Shown here: piece after piece, positions 32,597 through 42,147 of the stretch
How the letters are laid out: every line of letters begins with the position of its first letter
How positions within the stretch are numbered: position 1 is the first letter of the stretch
NCBI RefSeq assembly: GCF_019219065.1
Contig: NZ_JAHUWK010000001.1
Coordinates: 1,178,001-1,242,000, forward strand
Reading direction: 5' to 3'
DNA: 64,000 nucleotides
Origin: Duganella sp. sic0402
Lineage (GTDB): Bacteria; Pseudomonadota; Gammaproteobacteria; Burkholderiales; Burkholderiaceae_D
Notes under the pieces: model-generated
The model's database searches: none
What the model was told of the DNA's origin: nothing
What the model saw: the letters and a program-made list of their open reading frames with translations, nothing else
Program-made: the position numbers and the translations under genes

Positions 32597-35254
32597 ATGC
32601 AACGCAGTCTGATTTCGCTCGCCGTCATGGCGCTGCTGGGATTGTCCGCTGGCGCACCTACCCTGGTTGCCGCCGCTCCTGCCGCCAAGGCCGCGCAAGT
32701 CACCACCCAGCTTCCGCGCACCGCCGTCCCGACGCATTATGCGCTGTCGCTGACACCCGACGCCGCCAATAGTAGCTTCAGCGCCAGCGTAACCATCGCG
32801 CTCGACGTCAAGCAAGCCACCTCCAGCCTGACGCTGCAGGCAGCCGACCTGAAATTCAGCGCCGCTGCCATCAGCGCCGGTCCAGGCAAGGCATTGCAGC
32901 AGTCCAGCAAGATCGATGTCGATGCTGATCAGCAGACCGCTACCTTCCACTTTGCAGAATCGCTCAAGCCGGGCAGCTATCAGCTCAAGCTGGACTACAC
33001 CGGCATTATCGGCACCCAGGCGTCCGGCCTGTTCTCGCTGGACTATGACAACGGCGGCGTGAAGAAACGCGCGCTGTATACGCAGTTTGAAAACTCCGAC
33101 GCGCGCCGCATGATCCCGTCGTGGGACGAGCCATTCTACAAAGCCACCTTCGCGCTGGAAGCGACCATCCCGGCCGGCCAGCTGGCGGTGTCGAATATGC
33201 CGGTCACCTCGACCAGCAAGCTGGCCGACGGCCGTGAGCTGGTACGCTTTGCCACCTCGCCCAAGATGTCGACCTACCTGCTGTTCTTCGGCGTGGGCGA
33301 ATTCGAGCGCGCCACCGCCATGCAGGACGGCGTGGAGCTGGGCGTGATTACGCAAAAGGGTACGCTGGGCCAGGCGCAGTTTGCGCTGGACTCGTCGCGC
33401 GACGTGCTGAAAGAGTACAACGACTACTTCGGCGTCAAATACCCGCTGCCCAAGCTGGATAATATCGCTGCGCCGGGCCGCAGCCAGTTCTTCAGCGCGA
33501 TGGAAAACTGGGGCGCCATCTTCACCTTTGAAAATTCGATCCTGCTCGATCCGCGCGTCGCTACGCAATCGGACAAGGAAGTCTCCTTCCTGGTGGCCGC
33601 GCACGAAATGGCGCACCAATGGTTTGGCGACCTGGTCACCATGGCATGGTGGGACGACCTGTGGCTGAACGAAGGTTTCGCCTCGTGGATGGAATCGCGC
33701 ACCACTGACCGCCTGCATCCGGAATGGAACTGGCATCTGCGCGCGGTTGACACGCGAGACGGCGCGATGGCCCGCGACGCGCTGGCCACCACCCATCCGG
33801 TGGTGCAGCGCATCGCCACGGTGGAGCAAGCCAGCCAGGCCTTCGACAGCATCACCTACAGCAAGGGCGAGGCGGTGATCCGCATGCTGGAAAGCTATGT
33901 CGGCGAAGACGCCTGGCGCAGCGGCGTGCGCAGCTACATGGCCAGGCATGCTTATGGCAACACGGTGTCCGATGACCTGTGGCGCGAAATCGAAAAAGCC
34001 GCGCGCAAGCCGATCACCGCGATTGCACACGACTTCACGCTGCAGCCTGGCGTACCGCTGATCCGCGTGGCGGACGCCGTCTGCAAGAACGGCAAGACCA
34101 CCGTCCAGCTGACCCAGGGCGAATTCAGCCTGGATCAGGAAAACAAGAAGCCGTTGAGCTGGCGCGTGCCGGTCATCGCGCAGACCATCGGCGGCACCAC
34201 CGTGCGTGCGCTGGTCAGCGGCGGCAAGGCCAGCATGACGCTGCCGGGCTGCGGCGCGGTGCTGGTCAACGCCGGCCAGAGCGGCTACTACCGCACGCTG
34301 TACTCGCCGAAGGCGTTCAGCACGCTGGCCGCCGATTTCGCCAGCATGCCGACCATCGATCAACTGGGCCTGCTGGCCGACAGCTGGGCGCTGGGCCTGG
34401 CCGGCCACATGCCAGCCTCCGGCTTCCTCGATCTGGCCGCCAACGCACCTGCCGACGCTGCACCGGAAGTGTGGCAGCGCATCGCCGGCGTATTGGCCGG
34501 CCTGCATGGCCGCTACGAAGGCCAGCAGGAACAGCGCGCCGCACTGGAACGATTTACGCGTGCGCGCCTGGCGCCGGTATTTGCCCGCGTCGGCTGGACT
34601 GCCAACAAGGACGAAGCTGCAACCGTCGCCAATCTGCGCGCCACCCTGATCCGGGTGCTGGGCGAAGTCGGCGACCCGGCCGTGATCGCCGAAGCCAATC
34701 GCCGCTATGCGGCCTCCGCGACCGACAAGACGGCGCTGCCGCCAGCACTGCGCCGTCCTGTGCTGGGCGTGATCGCGGCCAATGCCGATGCAGCGACCTG
34801 GGAGCAATTGCACGCCGCCGCCAAAGCCGAGCAATCGAGCATGATCAAGGCCGAGCTGTATAACCTGCTGGGCGCAGCCGACGACAAGGCGCTGGCGCAG
34901 CGCGCGCTGGAGCTGGCACTGACCGACGAACCGGGCGCCACGGCCGGTGCATCGATCATCAGCCGCGTGGCGGGCAATCATCCAGACCTGGCGTTTGACT
35001 TTGCCATCGCCCACCGCGAACAGATCGACAAGATCGTCGACATCGCGTCGCGCAGCCGCTACTTCCCCGGCCTGGGCGGACGCTCGTCCGATCCGGCCAT
35101 GATTGGCAAGCTGCGCGCCTACGCTGCGCAATACCTGCGCGCCGAAGCGCAGGGCGATACCAAAACCGCGATCGCGTCGATTGAGTACCGCATCAAGGTG
35201 CGCACGCAACGCCTGCCGCAGATCGACGCCTGGCTGAAACAGCACGCCGGCTAA
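32597..35254 (+). CDS. exported M1-family aminopeptidase
   Basis: The 885-residue zinc metalloprotease removes N-terminal residues from peptides. It has a signal peptide (residues 1-28, ending VAAAP), so it is exported. The exopeptidase AMENWG motif lies near residues 302-307, zinc ligands His336 and His340 in HEMAHQWF, and the third ligand Glu near 359 in LWLNEGF. The C-terminal ERAP1-like helical domain (about 540-885) is present, making it the puromycin-sensitive/aminopeptidase N-like type rather than the shorter leukotriene hydrolase type. The ATG at 32597 follows AAAGGAAG; an upstream frame start is rejected because it would bury the signal peptide. It is monocistronic, with a good promoter. 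Confidence 0.94.
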   Translation: MQRSLISLAVMALLGLSAGAPTLVAAAPAAKAAQVTTQLPRTAVPTHYALSLTPDAANSSFSASVTIALDVKQATSSLTLQAADLKFSAAAISAGPGKALQQSSKIDVDADQQTATFHFAESLKPGSYQLKLDYTGIIGTQASGLFSLDYDNGGVKKRALYTQFENSDARRMIPSWDEPFYKATFALEATIPAGQLAVSNMPVTSTSKLADGRELVRFATSPKMSTYLLFFGVGEFERATAMQDGVELGVITQKGTLGQAQFALDSSRDVLKEYNDYFGVKYPLPKLDNIAAPGRSQFFSAMENWGAIFTFENSILLDPRVATQSDKEVSFLVAAHEMAHQWFGDLVTMAWWDDLWLNEGFASWMESRTTDRLHPEWNWHLRAVDTRDGAMARDALATTHPVVQRIATVEQASQAFDSITYSKGEAVIRMLESYVGEDAWRSGVRSYMARHAYGNTVSDDLWREIEKAARKPITAIAHDFTLQPGVPLIRVADAVCKNGKTTVQLTQGEFSLDQENKKPLSWRVPVIAQTIGGTTVRALVSGGKASMTLPGCGAVLVNAGQSGYYRTLYSPKAFSTLAADFASMPTIDQLGLLADSWALGLAGHMPASGFLDLAANAPADAAPEVWQRIAGVLAGLHGRYEGQQEQRAALERFTRARLAPVFARVGWTANKDEAATVANLRATLIRVLGEVGDPAVIAEANRRYAASATDKTALPPALRRPVLGVIAANADAATWEQLHAAAKAEQSSMIKAELYNLLGAADDKALAQRALELALTDEPGATAGASIISRVAGNHPDLAFDFAIAHREQIDKIVDIASRSRYFPGLGGRSSDPAMIGKLRAYAAQYLRAEAQGDTKTAIASIEYRIKVRTQRLPQIDAWLKQHAG

Positions 35255-35256
35255 GC

Positions 35257-35293
35257 AAAAAAAAACCAGCATCATCGCGAGATGGTGCTGGTT
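35257..35293 (-). terminator. minus-strand intrinsic terminator with no annotated leftward gene
   Basis: AACCAGCATCATC and GATGGTGCTGGTT pair over 13 bases with one wobble around a GCGA loop. Read leftward the hairpin is followed by nine T; read rightward there is no T run. It therefore terminates leftward transcripts, although no leftward protein gene lies immediately to its right. Confidence 0.75.
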
Positions 35294-35447
35294 ACAAAAC
35301 GCTCGAAAGCGTGGGGATGTTACTGAGGTCCGCCGACTATGGTGTCGGCCTGGAGCAAATTTGTGCCGGGCTTTCTCGGTCCGGCAACCGGGCGCTGGGC
35401 TTAACCTCGCGCTATGGGTTCTACTTTGCCACCGATCGGCAAAGACA
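35257..35447 (-). ncRNA. candidate leftward non-coding RNA
   Basis: About 190 bases carry hairpins at 35299-35312, 35332-35349, 35364-35386 and 35424-35444, and end in the T9 terminator on the minus strand. All stems are perfect, 5-7 base pairs long. No convincing reading frame or known RNA family was recognised; the stretch does not fit the 6S, SRP, tmRNA or RNase P patterns I can recall. The gap to the next gene (35255-35633) otherwise holds only hexamer boxes and the leader of the YceI gene. A structured 5' leader on the plus strand is the alternative. Confidence 0.4.
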
Positions 35448-35449
35448 GG

Positions 35450-35488
35450 CTTAGGACTTCATTAAGGTAATGCTTAAGGAAACTTAAG
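35450..35488. promoter_or_regulatory. cluster of four CTTAAG-like hexamers upstream of the YceI gene
   Basis: CTTAGG (35450-35455), ATTAAG (35461-35466), CTTAAG (35473-35478) and CTTAAG (35483-35488) lie at steps of 11, 12 and 10 bases, all on one face of the helix. This resembles multiple PmrA/QseB-type half-sites. No clear -10 lies at the expected distance on the plus strand, so the regulated promoter is uncertain. Confidence 0.45.
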
Positions 35489-35633
35489 CGGGAGGAGTGG
35501 TGCCGGTGTTTCAGGCCACCGGCCAGCCTGCTGAGCTATGCTGCGTGTACGTCCGCGCCATCTTGGGCGCGGGGCCAGTTGCAGCATGCTGTTGCCAGCG
35601 GAAGCAATAATATTTGGACAATATGACGGCGAA

Positions 35634-36311
35634 ATGACGTACACAAAATTTACCTTGCGATTATCTGCGGCGCTGCTGGCACTGAGCGCTTGCTCGCCAT
35701 TGCCGCCACCGGCAGCGCCTGCCTCACCGCCGCCGCACGCAGCGGCCGTTCAGGCGCAGCAGCCCGCCGATAGCGGCCCGCTGCTGCACATCGACAGCGC
35801 GCGCTCGCTGATCGTGGCGACAGTGCGGCGCGGCGGCATGCTGGCGCGGCTGGGCCACGATCATGTGGTGGCCAGTCACGCCATCAGCGGCAGCGTTTCG
35901 CCATCGCGCAATCACGCGGATTTCACGTTCCGCCTCGATCAGATGAAAATCGATGAAGCGGATCTGCGCCAGGCCGCCGGCCTGGAGAAACAGCCTTCTG
36001 CCGACGCCATCGAAGGCACGCGCTTCAACATGCTGAACAAAGTGCTGGACGCGGACCGTTATCCGCTGGTGCGGGTGCAGGCGGAACGCCTTGCCACTGA
36101 CCAGCCGCTGCGGGTCGCCATCACGCTGCATGGTGTCACGCGCACGCTGGAGGTCCCGGTGGAGCTGCGCGAAGAAGCGGGCGCCATCCAGGTGAAAGGC
36201 GCGTTCACGCTGAAGCAGACCGATTTCGGCCTCACGCCGTTCTCGGTCATGGCCGGCGCCATGTCGGTGCAGGACCAGATGGAACTGCGCTTCGACCTGC
36301 TGGCCAAATAA
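35634..36311 (+). CDS. YceI-family lipoprotein
   Basis: The 225-residue product starts with a lipoprotein signal peptide (lipobox LSAC near residue 20) followed by a Pro/Ala-rich linker (to about 45). The rest is a YceI lipocalin-like barrel: IDSARSLIVATVRRGGMLARLGHDHVV near residues 52-78 and the LHGVTRTLEVPVEL and KQTDFGLTPFSV strands (about 165-205). YceI-like proteins bind long isoprenoids or other hydrophobic molecules in the periplasm. The ATG at 35634 is chosen because only this start gives the lipobox; no clear ribosome site is seen. A cluster of CTTAAG-type hexamers precedes it, linking it with two cell-wall enzyme genes in this window. Confidence 0.85.
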   Translation: MTYTKFTLRLSAALLALSACSPLPPPAAPASPPPHAAAVQAQQPADSGPLLHIDSARSLIVATVRRGGMLARLGHDHVVASHAISGSVSPSRNHADFTFRLDQMKIDEADLRQAAGLEKQPSADAIEGTRFNMLNKVLDADRYPLVRVQAERLATDQPLRVAITLHGVTRTLEVPVELREEAGAIQVKGAFTLKQTDFGLTPFSVMAGAMSVQDQMELRFDLLAK

Positions 36312-36339
36312 AAAAAGGCCCGCAGCAAAGGCGCGGGCC
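36308..36339 (-). terminator. terminator serving the LysE-family gene
   Basis: GGCCCGC (36317-36323) pairs with GCGGGCC (36333-36339); read leftward the stem is followed by a long T run (complement of A at 36308-36316). It overlaps the YceI stop region. Confidence 0.75.
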
Positions 36340-36434
36340 GAAGGTTTCAAATCGGGAGAGACTTGAAAGAGCAAAGACAGTATCTCAGCCCCGCATGACG
36401 CCATGATGACATGGCGCGCTCCCGAATAAACTTT

Positions 36435-37064
36435 TTAACGGGCGATGATGAGGCGCAGGCCAAGCACGATGAACACAGCGCCAGCGACGCGGTCCATCCA
36501 CTTGCCGGCTTTCGGCGTGCGATTGATCCACGCGCCCACCGCGCCGGAAAAATAACCGAGCAAACCAAACAGCAGCACCGCCTGCGTAGTGAACAGCAGA
36601 CCCAGTTGCGCCGTCTGCCAGGCCGCATCGCCACGCTCCGCCACCACAAACTGCGGCAGGAAGGACAGGAAGAACAGCACCACCTTGGGATTGATCATAT
36701 TGGCGAACAGTCCCTTGGTGAACAGCTTGCCCAGGCTTTCATCCGGCAAGCCCGCGCCTTCCACGCGCGCGCCGCCACGGCTGCGCAAGGCGCCGGCGCC
36801 TAGCCAGATCAGATAGGCGCCGCCCAGCAGTTTCAGCGCGCCAAACGCCATCGGCGAAGCTTTGATCAGCGCACCGACGCCAAACGCCGCGAGCACGGTG
36901 TGACTCAGGCAGCCCAGCGCGCAGCCCAGGCCAAATAGCATGCCCTGGCGGCGCCCGCGCGACATGCCAACGCTCAGCACCATCAGGTTGTCCGGCCCCG
37001 GCGAAACGGTGATCAGCAGCGCGGCGCTGAGAAATCCAATAAACTGTTCTGGCGAGATGAGCAA
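36435..37064 (-). CDS. LysE/RhtB-family amino-acid exporter
   Basis: The 209-residue inner-membrane protein has about six hydrophobic segments and the family signature SPGPDNLMVLSVGMSRG near residues 21-37, followed by G-rich helices (LGCALGCLSHTVLA). LysE/RhtB proteins export amino acids such as lysine, threonine or homoserine, or related metabolites; the substrate cannot be assigned. The internal NPKVVLFFLSFLPQF (about 125-140) is also typical. It is single-gene, with a leftward terminator after the stop, and diverges from a hybrid kinase gene whose start lies 100 bases away. Confidence 0.92.
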   Translation of the reverse strand: MLISPEQFIGFLSAALLITVSPGPDNLMVLSVGMSRGRRQGMLFGLGCALGCLSHTVLAAFGVGALIKASPMAFGALKLLGGAYLIWLGAGALRSRGGARVEGAGLPDESLGKLFTKGLFANMINPKVVLFFLSFLPQFVVAERGDAAWQTAQLGLLFTTQAVLLFGLLGYFSGAVGAWINRTPKAGKWMDRVAGAVFIVLGLRLIIAR

Positions 37065-37164
37065 GATACTTCCCTACGGCGCAAAACCTTCATCATACCA
37101 AAGCGCTAAGTTCTCGTTTAAAATGGCTGAAATAACTTCTATAACAGCCGGCGCGCGCACACCG

Positions 37165-39978
37165 ATGAGCAAAGCGAGCATGACCCACAGCCTGATCGCC
37201 TATCTGCGCCGCTATGCCCTGCTCCTCCTGCTGACTCTTTGCCTGCCCGCCAGCGCTACGCCCATCGCGCTAGCCAACGCCAGCATCGACCTGGCCAAGA
37301 CCGGCAAGCTCTATGCTGACAACGGCGAACCGTATCCGCTCAACGCCGCCGGCCTGCCGGCCATGCTGGCCAGCCTCAAGCCCGCAAACAGCGTCAACCT
37401 GCTGGGCGGCGGCTACTGGCTGTACGCGGAACTGCATAATACCGGCGGCCAGACGCAGTGGGTGATCGATCCCAACGACACGCTGATCGACATGGTCGAC
37501 ATCCAGGTCTACAGCGAGGATGGCGGGATCCGCCAGCTGCTGACCGGCTACCGCCAGCCGCATTCCTATATGCTCCACTATGGCAAGGACATCGACCTGG
37601 AGCCGGGCCAGCGCTACCAGGTGCTGATACGCTTCTCCAGTCCTTACTATGCGCGCACACCGGTGTTCTCGGTGCTGCCGCGCACTGACTACCAGCAGCT
37701 GGTGGCCAGGGAGAATGTGCTGATCATCGGCTCGGTGGGCGCACTGCTGGCGCTGACCGTGTTCAACTTCTTCATCTATTCGATCACGCGCGACCGCTCC
37801 TCGCTGTACTACTCGCTGTATGTGCTGTGCTATGCGGTGGCCTGGGGCATGACCTTCCACATGTCGGCCGACCTGTTCGGCTGGCATAAGCTGCACTGGC
37901 ACTACGTGCCCTTCTTCCTGCTGCCTGTGCTGAGCACCCTGTTCTACACCACCTTCCTGCGGCTGAAGGAAACCGCACCGCGCCTGTACCGGCTCAGCCG
38001 CATCAACATCGTGCTGCCGCTGCTGACATTGCCGAGCTGTTTCCTGGCGCTCAGCTACGCGCACACCATCGCCACCATCGTCATCACCATCTGGATGACA
38101 ATGGCGCTGGCCACCGGCATCATCGTCTGGCGCGGCGGCTATTATCCGGCGCGCTTCTTCGTGCTGGGCTTTGTGGCGCTGATGATACCGGGGCTGGTGA
38201 TTTTGCCGGCCAACGTTGGCCTGATCCCGGCACTGGTCAGCAATGCGCAGTTGTTCACACTGCTGGGCGGCACGCTGGATGGGGTGCTGCTGGCGTTCGC
38301 GCTGGCCGACCAGATCCGCCTGCTGCGCAACAACCTGGAACAGCGGGTCAACGAACGCACCGTCGAACTGACCGAAGCCAAGGAACACGCGGAAGTGGTC
38401 AGCCGCCACCGCATCGACTTCCTGTCGGCGATGAGCCACGACATCCGCACCCCGCTGGCCGGCGTGATCGGCATGATCAAGTTCGCCATGCGCGACCAGT
38501 CAGTGCGCGGCCGTACCGAGGAATACCTGCGCATCGGCCTGCAAAACAGCGAGTCGCTGCTGGCCATCCTCAACGACATTCTGGATTTTTCCAAGATCGA
38601 CGCCGGCCGCCTGTCGATTGAAACCGTGGACTTCGACCTGATTGCGCTGATCGACGACGCGGTCGGGATCCTGCAGCAGCAAGCCGACGCCAAGAGCCTG
38701 CTGCTGCGCTATGAGCTGGCGCTGGACCTGCCGCGCTATGTGCGCGGCGATCCGACGCGGCTGCGCCAGATCCTGCTCAACCTGCTGGGCAACGCCATCA
38801 AATTCACCGACCGTGGCGAAGTACGGCTGGACGCATCGGCGCTGCGGAATACCGACGGCCGCGCCAGCATCAGCTTCGATGTCAGCGACACTGGTCCCGG
38901 CATCCCGCCCGAAGCGCTGCCACGGCTGTTCCAGAAATTCGAGCAGGCCGACCATTCGACCACGCGCCGTTACGGCGGCACAGGCCTGGGCCTGGCGATC
39001 TGCAAAGAGCTGGTGGAACTGATGGGCGGCGCCATTGCCGTGTCGAGCCGCGTAGGCGCCGGCTCCACCTTCAGCTTTACGCTGCCGCTGGAACTGGGCG
39101 CGGCGCCGGTCGGCGATCCGTCCATATTGCCGCGCAAGGAACATCATGCCTACCGCTTGCGGGTGCTGTGCGCCGAGGATGTGCGCACCAACCAGATCAT
39201 CGTCAGCACGCTGCTGGAAGGCATGGGCCACGATATCCGCATCGTCGAAAACGGCTTGCAGGCGCTGCATGCGCTCAGCACCGCTGCCTACGACATGGTG
39301 CTGATGGATGGACGCATGCCGATGATGGATGGCGAACAGGCGACGCGGCTGATCCGCGCCGGCGGCAGCGAAGACTATCGCGTGCTCGATCCGGCGATTC
39401 CCATCATCGCGCTGACCGCCAACGCCAGCGACCATGACCGCGCGCGCTACCTGGCGGTGGGCATGGACGGCTTCCTCAGCAAGCCAGTGGACGAGCGGCT
39501 GCTGTACGACCAGGTGGAGAAAATCATCGCTCAGCACCTCAGCCGTGGCCGCCAGTTGCGCGCAACCGACGCGGAGCAGTTGGCCGCCCAGCGCAGCAAG
39601 CTGGACGAGCAGTTCGGTGTGGCGCCGGAAGCGCTGCCGGCGGCGAATCCGGACACGGTGCAGATCATGCCGCTGGCCGGGCTGTCGCACAAGCATATCC
39701 AGCGCATCACCCAGGCCTTCCTTGACGAAGCGCCGCGCCGGCTGGAAACCGCGCGCGCGGCGGTGGTGGCAGGCAATAGCGGCGCGGCGGCGGCGGCCAT
39801 CCACGCCTTGAAAGGCAGCGCCGGCTACCTGAATTCCACACACCTGCATTCGCTGTGCCACGAAATGGAAGCCGCCGCCAGCGCCGGCGACCTGGTCGAA
39901 GTGATCGATATGCTGCCGGACGTGGAGGCGGCGCTGGACAAGGCCTGCGCCGATTTGCGCAACGCGGCGGCGGCCTAA
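37165..39978 (+). CDS. 7TMR-DISM hybrid histidine kinase with receiver and HPt
   Basis: The 937-residue protein has a signal segment (about 10-32), a periplasmic DISM extracellular beta domain (about 45-175, with LGGGYWLYAELHN near its start), seven membrane helices (about 185-385), and a short coiled coil. The kinase core has HisKA with His425 in LSAMSHDIRTPLAG and a HATPase with NAIKF and GGTGLGLAI. A receiver with phospho-Asp715 (LMDGRMPMMDG) and a C-terminal HPt domain with His880 (HALKGSAG) complete a full internal phosphorelay. DISM sensors usually bind carbohydrates or related ligands. The ATG at 37165 is preferred over much longer in-frame starts. No cognate regulator is adjacent. Confidence 0.92.
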   Translation: MSKASMTHSLIAYLRRYALLLLLTLCLPASATPIALANASIDLAKTGKLYADNGEPYPLNAAGLPAMLASLKPANSVNLLGGGYWLYAELHNTGGQTQWVIDPNDTLIDMVDIQVYSEDGGIRQLLTGYRQPHSYMLHYGKDIDLEPGQRYQVLIRFSSPYYARTPVFSVLPRTDYQQLVARENVLIIGSVGALLALTVFNFFIYSITRDRSSLYYSLYVLCYAVAWGMTFHMSADLFGWHKLHWHYVPFFLLPVLSTLFYTTFLRLKETAPRLYRLSRINIVLPLLTLPSCFLALSYAHTIATIVITIWMTMALATGIIVWRGGYYPARFFVLGFVALMIPGLVILPANVGLIPALVSNAQLFTLLGGTLDGVLLAFALADQIRLLRNNLEQRVNERTVELTEAKEHAEVVSRHRIDFLSAMSHDIRTPLAGVIGMIKFAMRDQSVRGRTEEYLRIGLQNSESLLAILNDILDFSKIDAGRLSIETVDFDLIALIDDAVGILQQQADAKSLLLRYELALDLPRYVRGDPTRLRQILLNLLGNAIKFTDRGEVRLDASALRNTDGRASISFDVSDTGPGIPPEALPRLFQKFEQADHSTTRRYGGTGLGLAICKELVELMGGAIAVSSRVGAGSTFSFTLPLELGAAPVGDPSILPRKEHHAYRLRVLCAEDVRTNQIIVSTLLEGMGHDIRIVENGLQALHALSTAAYDMVLMDGRMPMMDGEQATRLIRAGGSEDYRVLDPAIPIIALTANASDHDRARYLAVGMDGFLSKPVDERLLYDQVEKIIAQHLSRGRQLRATDAEQLAAQRSKLDEQFGVAPEALPAANPDTVQIMPLAGLSHKHIQRITQAFLDEAPRRLETARAAVVAGNSGAAAAAIHALKGSAGYLNSTHLHSLCHEMEAAASAGDLVEVIDMLPDVEAALDKACADLRNAAAA

Positions 39979-40037
39979 GCAAAGTTTGCGGTTTTCCGCG
40001 ACAATGGGAAGCCTCATTCCATTGCATCGGACATTAC

Positions 40038-41417
40038 ATGAATCATCCTGATAGCGCGCTGGCCGCGCGCGACGGCCTGCCGCCCGATGCGCGGCGGCTT
40101 GCCATGCTGTCGGTCGCCATCGGCGTCGGCATGGCCTCGCTCGATACCGCGATCGCCAACACCGCCCTCCCTGCCATCGCCGACCAGCTGCACACCACGC
40201 CCGCCGCCTCTGTCTGGATTGTCAACGTTTATCAATTGGCCATGGTGGCGACGCTGCTGCCGTTTGCCGCGCTGGGCGAAGTGATCGGCTACCGCCGCGT
40301 GTGCATCTTTGGCCTGGCACTGTTCACTGCCGCTTCGCTGGCCTGTGCGCTGGCGTGGTCGCTGCCGTCGCTGGTGGCGGCGCGGCTGCTGCAAGGCATA
40401 GGCGGCGCCGCGATGATGGGCGTGAACACCGCCATGGTACGCACCATCTTCCCCGCCAAGCTGCACGGCCACGGCTTCGGCCTGAATTCGCTGGTGGTGG
40501 CGGTGTCGTTTGCGGTCGGCCCGACGGCCGCCTCGCTGATCCTGGCGGTGGCCTCGTGGGAATGGCTGTTCGCCATCAACGTGCCGCTGGGCGTGGCCGC
40601 CGTGCTGCTGGCGCGCCGCGCGCTGCCGTCGTCGCCGCGCGCCAGCCACAAGATCGACACGCCCACCGCCGTTCTCAACGTGCTGGCCTTCGGTCTGCTG
40701 ATCCTCACCTTCGGCGACGCCGCGCACCAGGAAGGCTGGCGCAGGCTGCTGCCGGAAATCCTTGCCACGCTGTTCTTCTTTGCGCTGCTGCTGCGCCGCC
40801 AGGCCGGCCACGCCGCGCCGATGCTGCCGGTGGATCTGTTCAAGCGCCCGCTGTTCGCGCTGTCGTCGCTGACGGCGGCATGCACCTTCGCCACGCAGGG
40901 ACTGGCCTTCGTCTCGCTGCCGTTTTATTTTGAGCATACGCTGGGCCGCTCACCGGTAGAAACCGGCTTCCTGATGACGCCATGGGCGGTGCTGGTGGCG
41001 GTGATGGCGCCCATCGCCGGCAAGCTGAGCGACCGCTATCCGCCCGGTGCACTGGGCGGCATCGGCCTGGCGCTGCTGTCGTCCGGCATGGTGTCGCTGC
41101 TGATGCTGCCGGACCAGCCGACCTTCTTCGACATCGGCTGGCGCATGGCCTGGTGCGGCATCGGTTTCGGCTTTTTCCAGGCACCGAATCTGAAAGCCAT
41201 CATGGGCAGCGCGCCGCCATCGCGCGCAGGCGGCGCCAGTGGCGTGGTTGCGACCTCGCGGCTGATCGGCCAGGCGACCGGCGCGGCACTAGTGGCTTAT
41301 TGCTTCACCATTTCCGCCACACGCGGCACCTCGTACGCGCTGGTGCTGGGCGCGGTGTTTGCCGGCGTGGCCTGCATCGCCAGCTTCGCGCGTTTGGCGG
41401 TGGCGCAGCAACCGTGA
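40038..41417 (+). CDS. MFS transporter of the DHA2 (multidrug) type
   Basis: The 459-residue protein has about 14 hydrophobic segments. The family motifs include LDTAIANTALPAIADQL near the start of TM1, RRVCIFGLALF after TM2 and ARLLQGIGGAAMMG in motif C. It probably exports drugs or metabolites by proton antiport. A longer in-frame start exists upstream, but the ATG at 40038 gives the normal N-terminus (short basic/Pro-rich head before TM1). It lies 59 bases after the kinase gene and 58 bases before an O-methyltransferase gene on the same strand, so a loose operon is possible. Confidence 0.9.
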   Translation: MNHPDSALAARDGLPPDARRLAMLSVAIGVGMASLDTAIANTALPAIADQLHTTPAASVWIVNVYQLAMVATLLPFAALGEVIGYRRVCIFGLALFTAASLACALAWSLPSLVAARLLQGIGGAAMMGVNTAMVRTIFPAKLHGHGFGLNSLVVAVSFAVGPTAASLILAVASWEWLFAINVPLGVAAVLLARRALPSSPRASHKIDTPTAVLNVLAFGLLILTFGDAAHQEGWRRLLPEILATLFFFALLLRRQAGHAAPMLPVDLFKRPLFALSSLTAACTFATQGLAFVSLPFYFEHTLGRSPVETGFLMTPWAVLVAVMAPIAGKLSDRYPPGALGGIGLALLSSGMVSLLMLPDQPTFFDIGWRMAWCGIGFGFFQAPNLKAIMGSAPPSRAGGASGVVATSRLIGQATGAALVAYCFTISATRGTSYALVLGAVFAGVACIASFARLAVAQQP

Positions 41418-41475
41418 GCCGTGATCGGGCGGACGCTGTTACACTCTTCGGCAAACCAAGACAGGAGATGACAGC

Positions 41476-42135
41476 ATGTCCAACCGCACGCTTAACCTGA
41501 CCGACGCGCTGTATGACTACGTGCTGGCGCATTCGCTGCGCGAGCATCCAGCCCAGGCCGCGCTACGCGCCGCCACCCGCGACCACGAACGCGCCAGCAT
41601 GCAGATATCGCCCGAACAGGGCCAGTTCATGGCCTTGCTGGTGAAGCTGAGCGGCGCGCGCAACGCCATCGAAATTGGCGTATTCACTGGCTATAGCGCG
41701 CTCTCGGTGGCGCTGGCCTTGCCGCCGGAGGGACGGCTGCTGGCCTGCGACATCAGTGAGGAATACACCAGCGTAGCGCGGCCGTTCTGGCGTGAGGCAG
41801 GCGTCGCCGACAAGATCGACCTGCGTATCGCACCGGCGCTGGAGACGCTGCAATCGCTGCTGAAGGATGGCGAGGCCGGCCTGTACGACTTCGCCTTCAT
41901 CGACGCCGACAAGGTCAGCTACGACGCCTACTATGAGTGCTGCCTGCGGCTGGTCCGTCCCGGCGGCCTGATCGTATTCGACAACACGCTGCGCGACGGC
42001 AAAGTGCTGGAGCGCGCCGACAATGACGACATGGCGGCGCTGCAAGCGCTGAACATCAAGCTGCGCGAAGACCAGCGTATCGACATCTCGCTGCTGCCGA
42101 TCAGCGATGGCGTGACGCTGGCCCTTAAGCGCTAG
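41476..42135 (+). CDS. CCoAOMT-like O-methyltransferase
   Basis: The 219-residue enzyme is a class I SAM-dependent O-methyltransferase of the caffeoyl-CoA/catechol type. SAM-binding IEIGVFTGYSALSVALALP lies near residues 65-83, the acidic end of strand 2 is LACDISEEY, the metal-binding DFAFIDADK lies near residues 136-144 and IVFDNTLRDG near 166-175 completes the divalent metal site. It transfers a methyl group from SAM to a hydroxyl of an unidentified aromatic or related acceptor. The ribosome site AGGAGATG just upstream supports the start. Confidence 0.92.
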   Translation: MSNRTLNLTDALYDYVLAHSLREHPAQAALRAATRDHERASMQISPEQGQFMALLVKLSGARNAIEIGVFTGYSALSVALALPPEGRLLACDISEEYTSVARPFWREAGVADKIDLRIAPALETLQSLLKDGEAGLYDFAFIDADKVSYDAYYECCLRLVRPGGLIVFDNTLRDGKVLERADNDDMAALQALNIKLREDQRIDISLLPISDGVTLALKR

Positions 42136-42147
42136 GACCAAGGCCCG

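Noticed and set aside
32510..35275. A 921-codon leftward frame opposite the M1 aminopeptidase
   Set aside because: The sense strand has an intact protease with active-site motifs and a consensus promoter; the antisense product has no recognisable domain.
35257..35447. Identification of the structured region as 6S, SRP, tmRNA or a c-di-GMP riboswitch
   Set aside because: Some short stretches resemble parts of 6S RNA, but the overall pairing (self-contained hairpins, no long closing stem) and the lack of other signatures do not support any of these.
37105..37130. Possible degenerate hexamer pair (GCTAAG-N5-GTTTAA) before the 7TM kinase gene
   Set aside because: Matches only 3-4 of 6 positions per half-site, too weak to claim.
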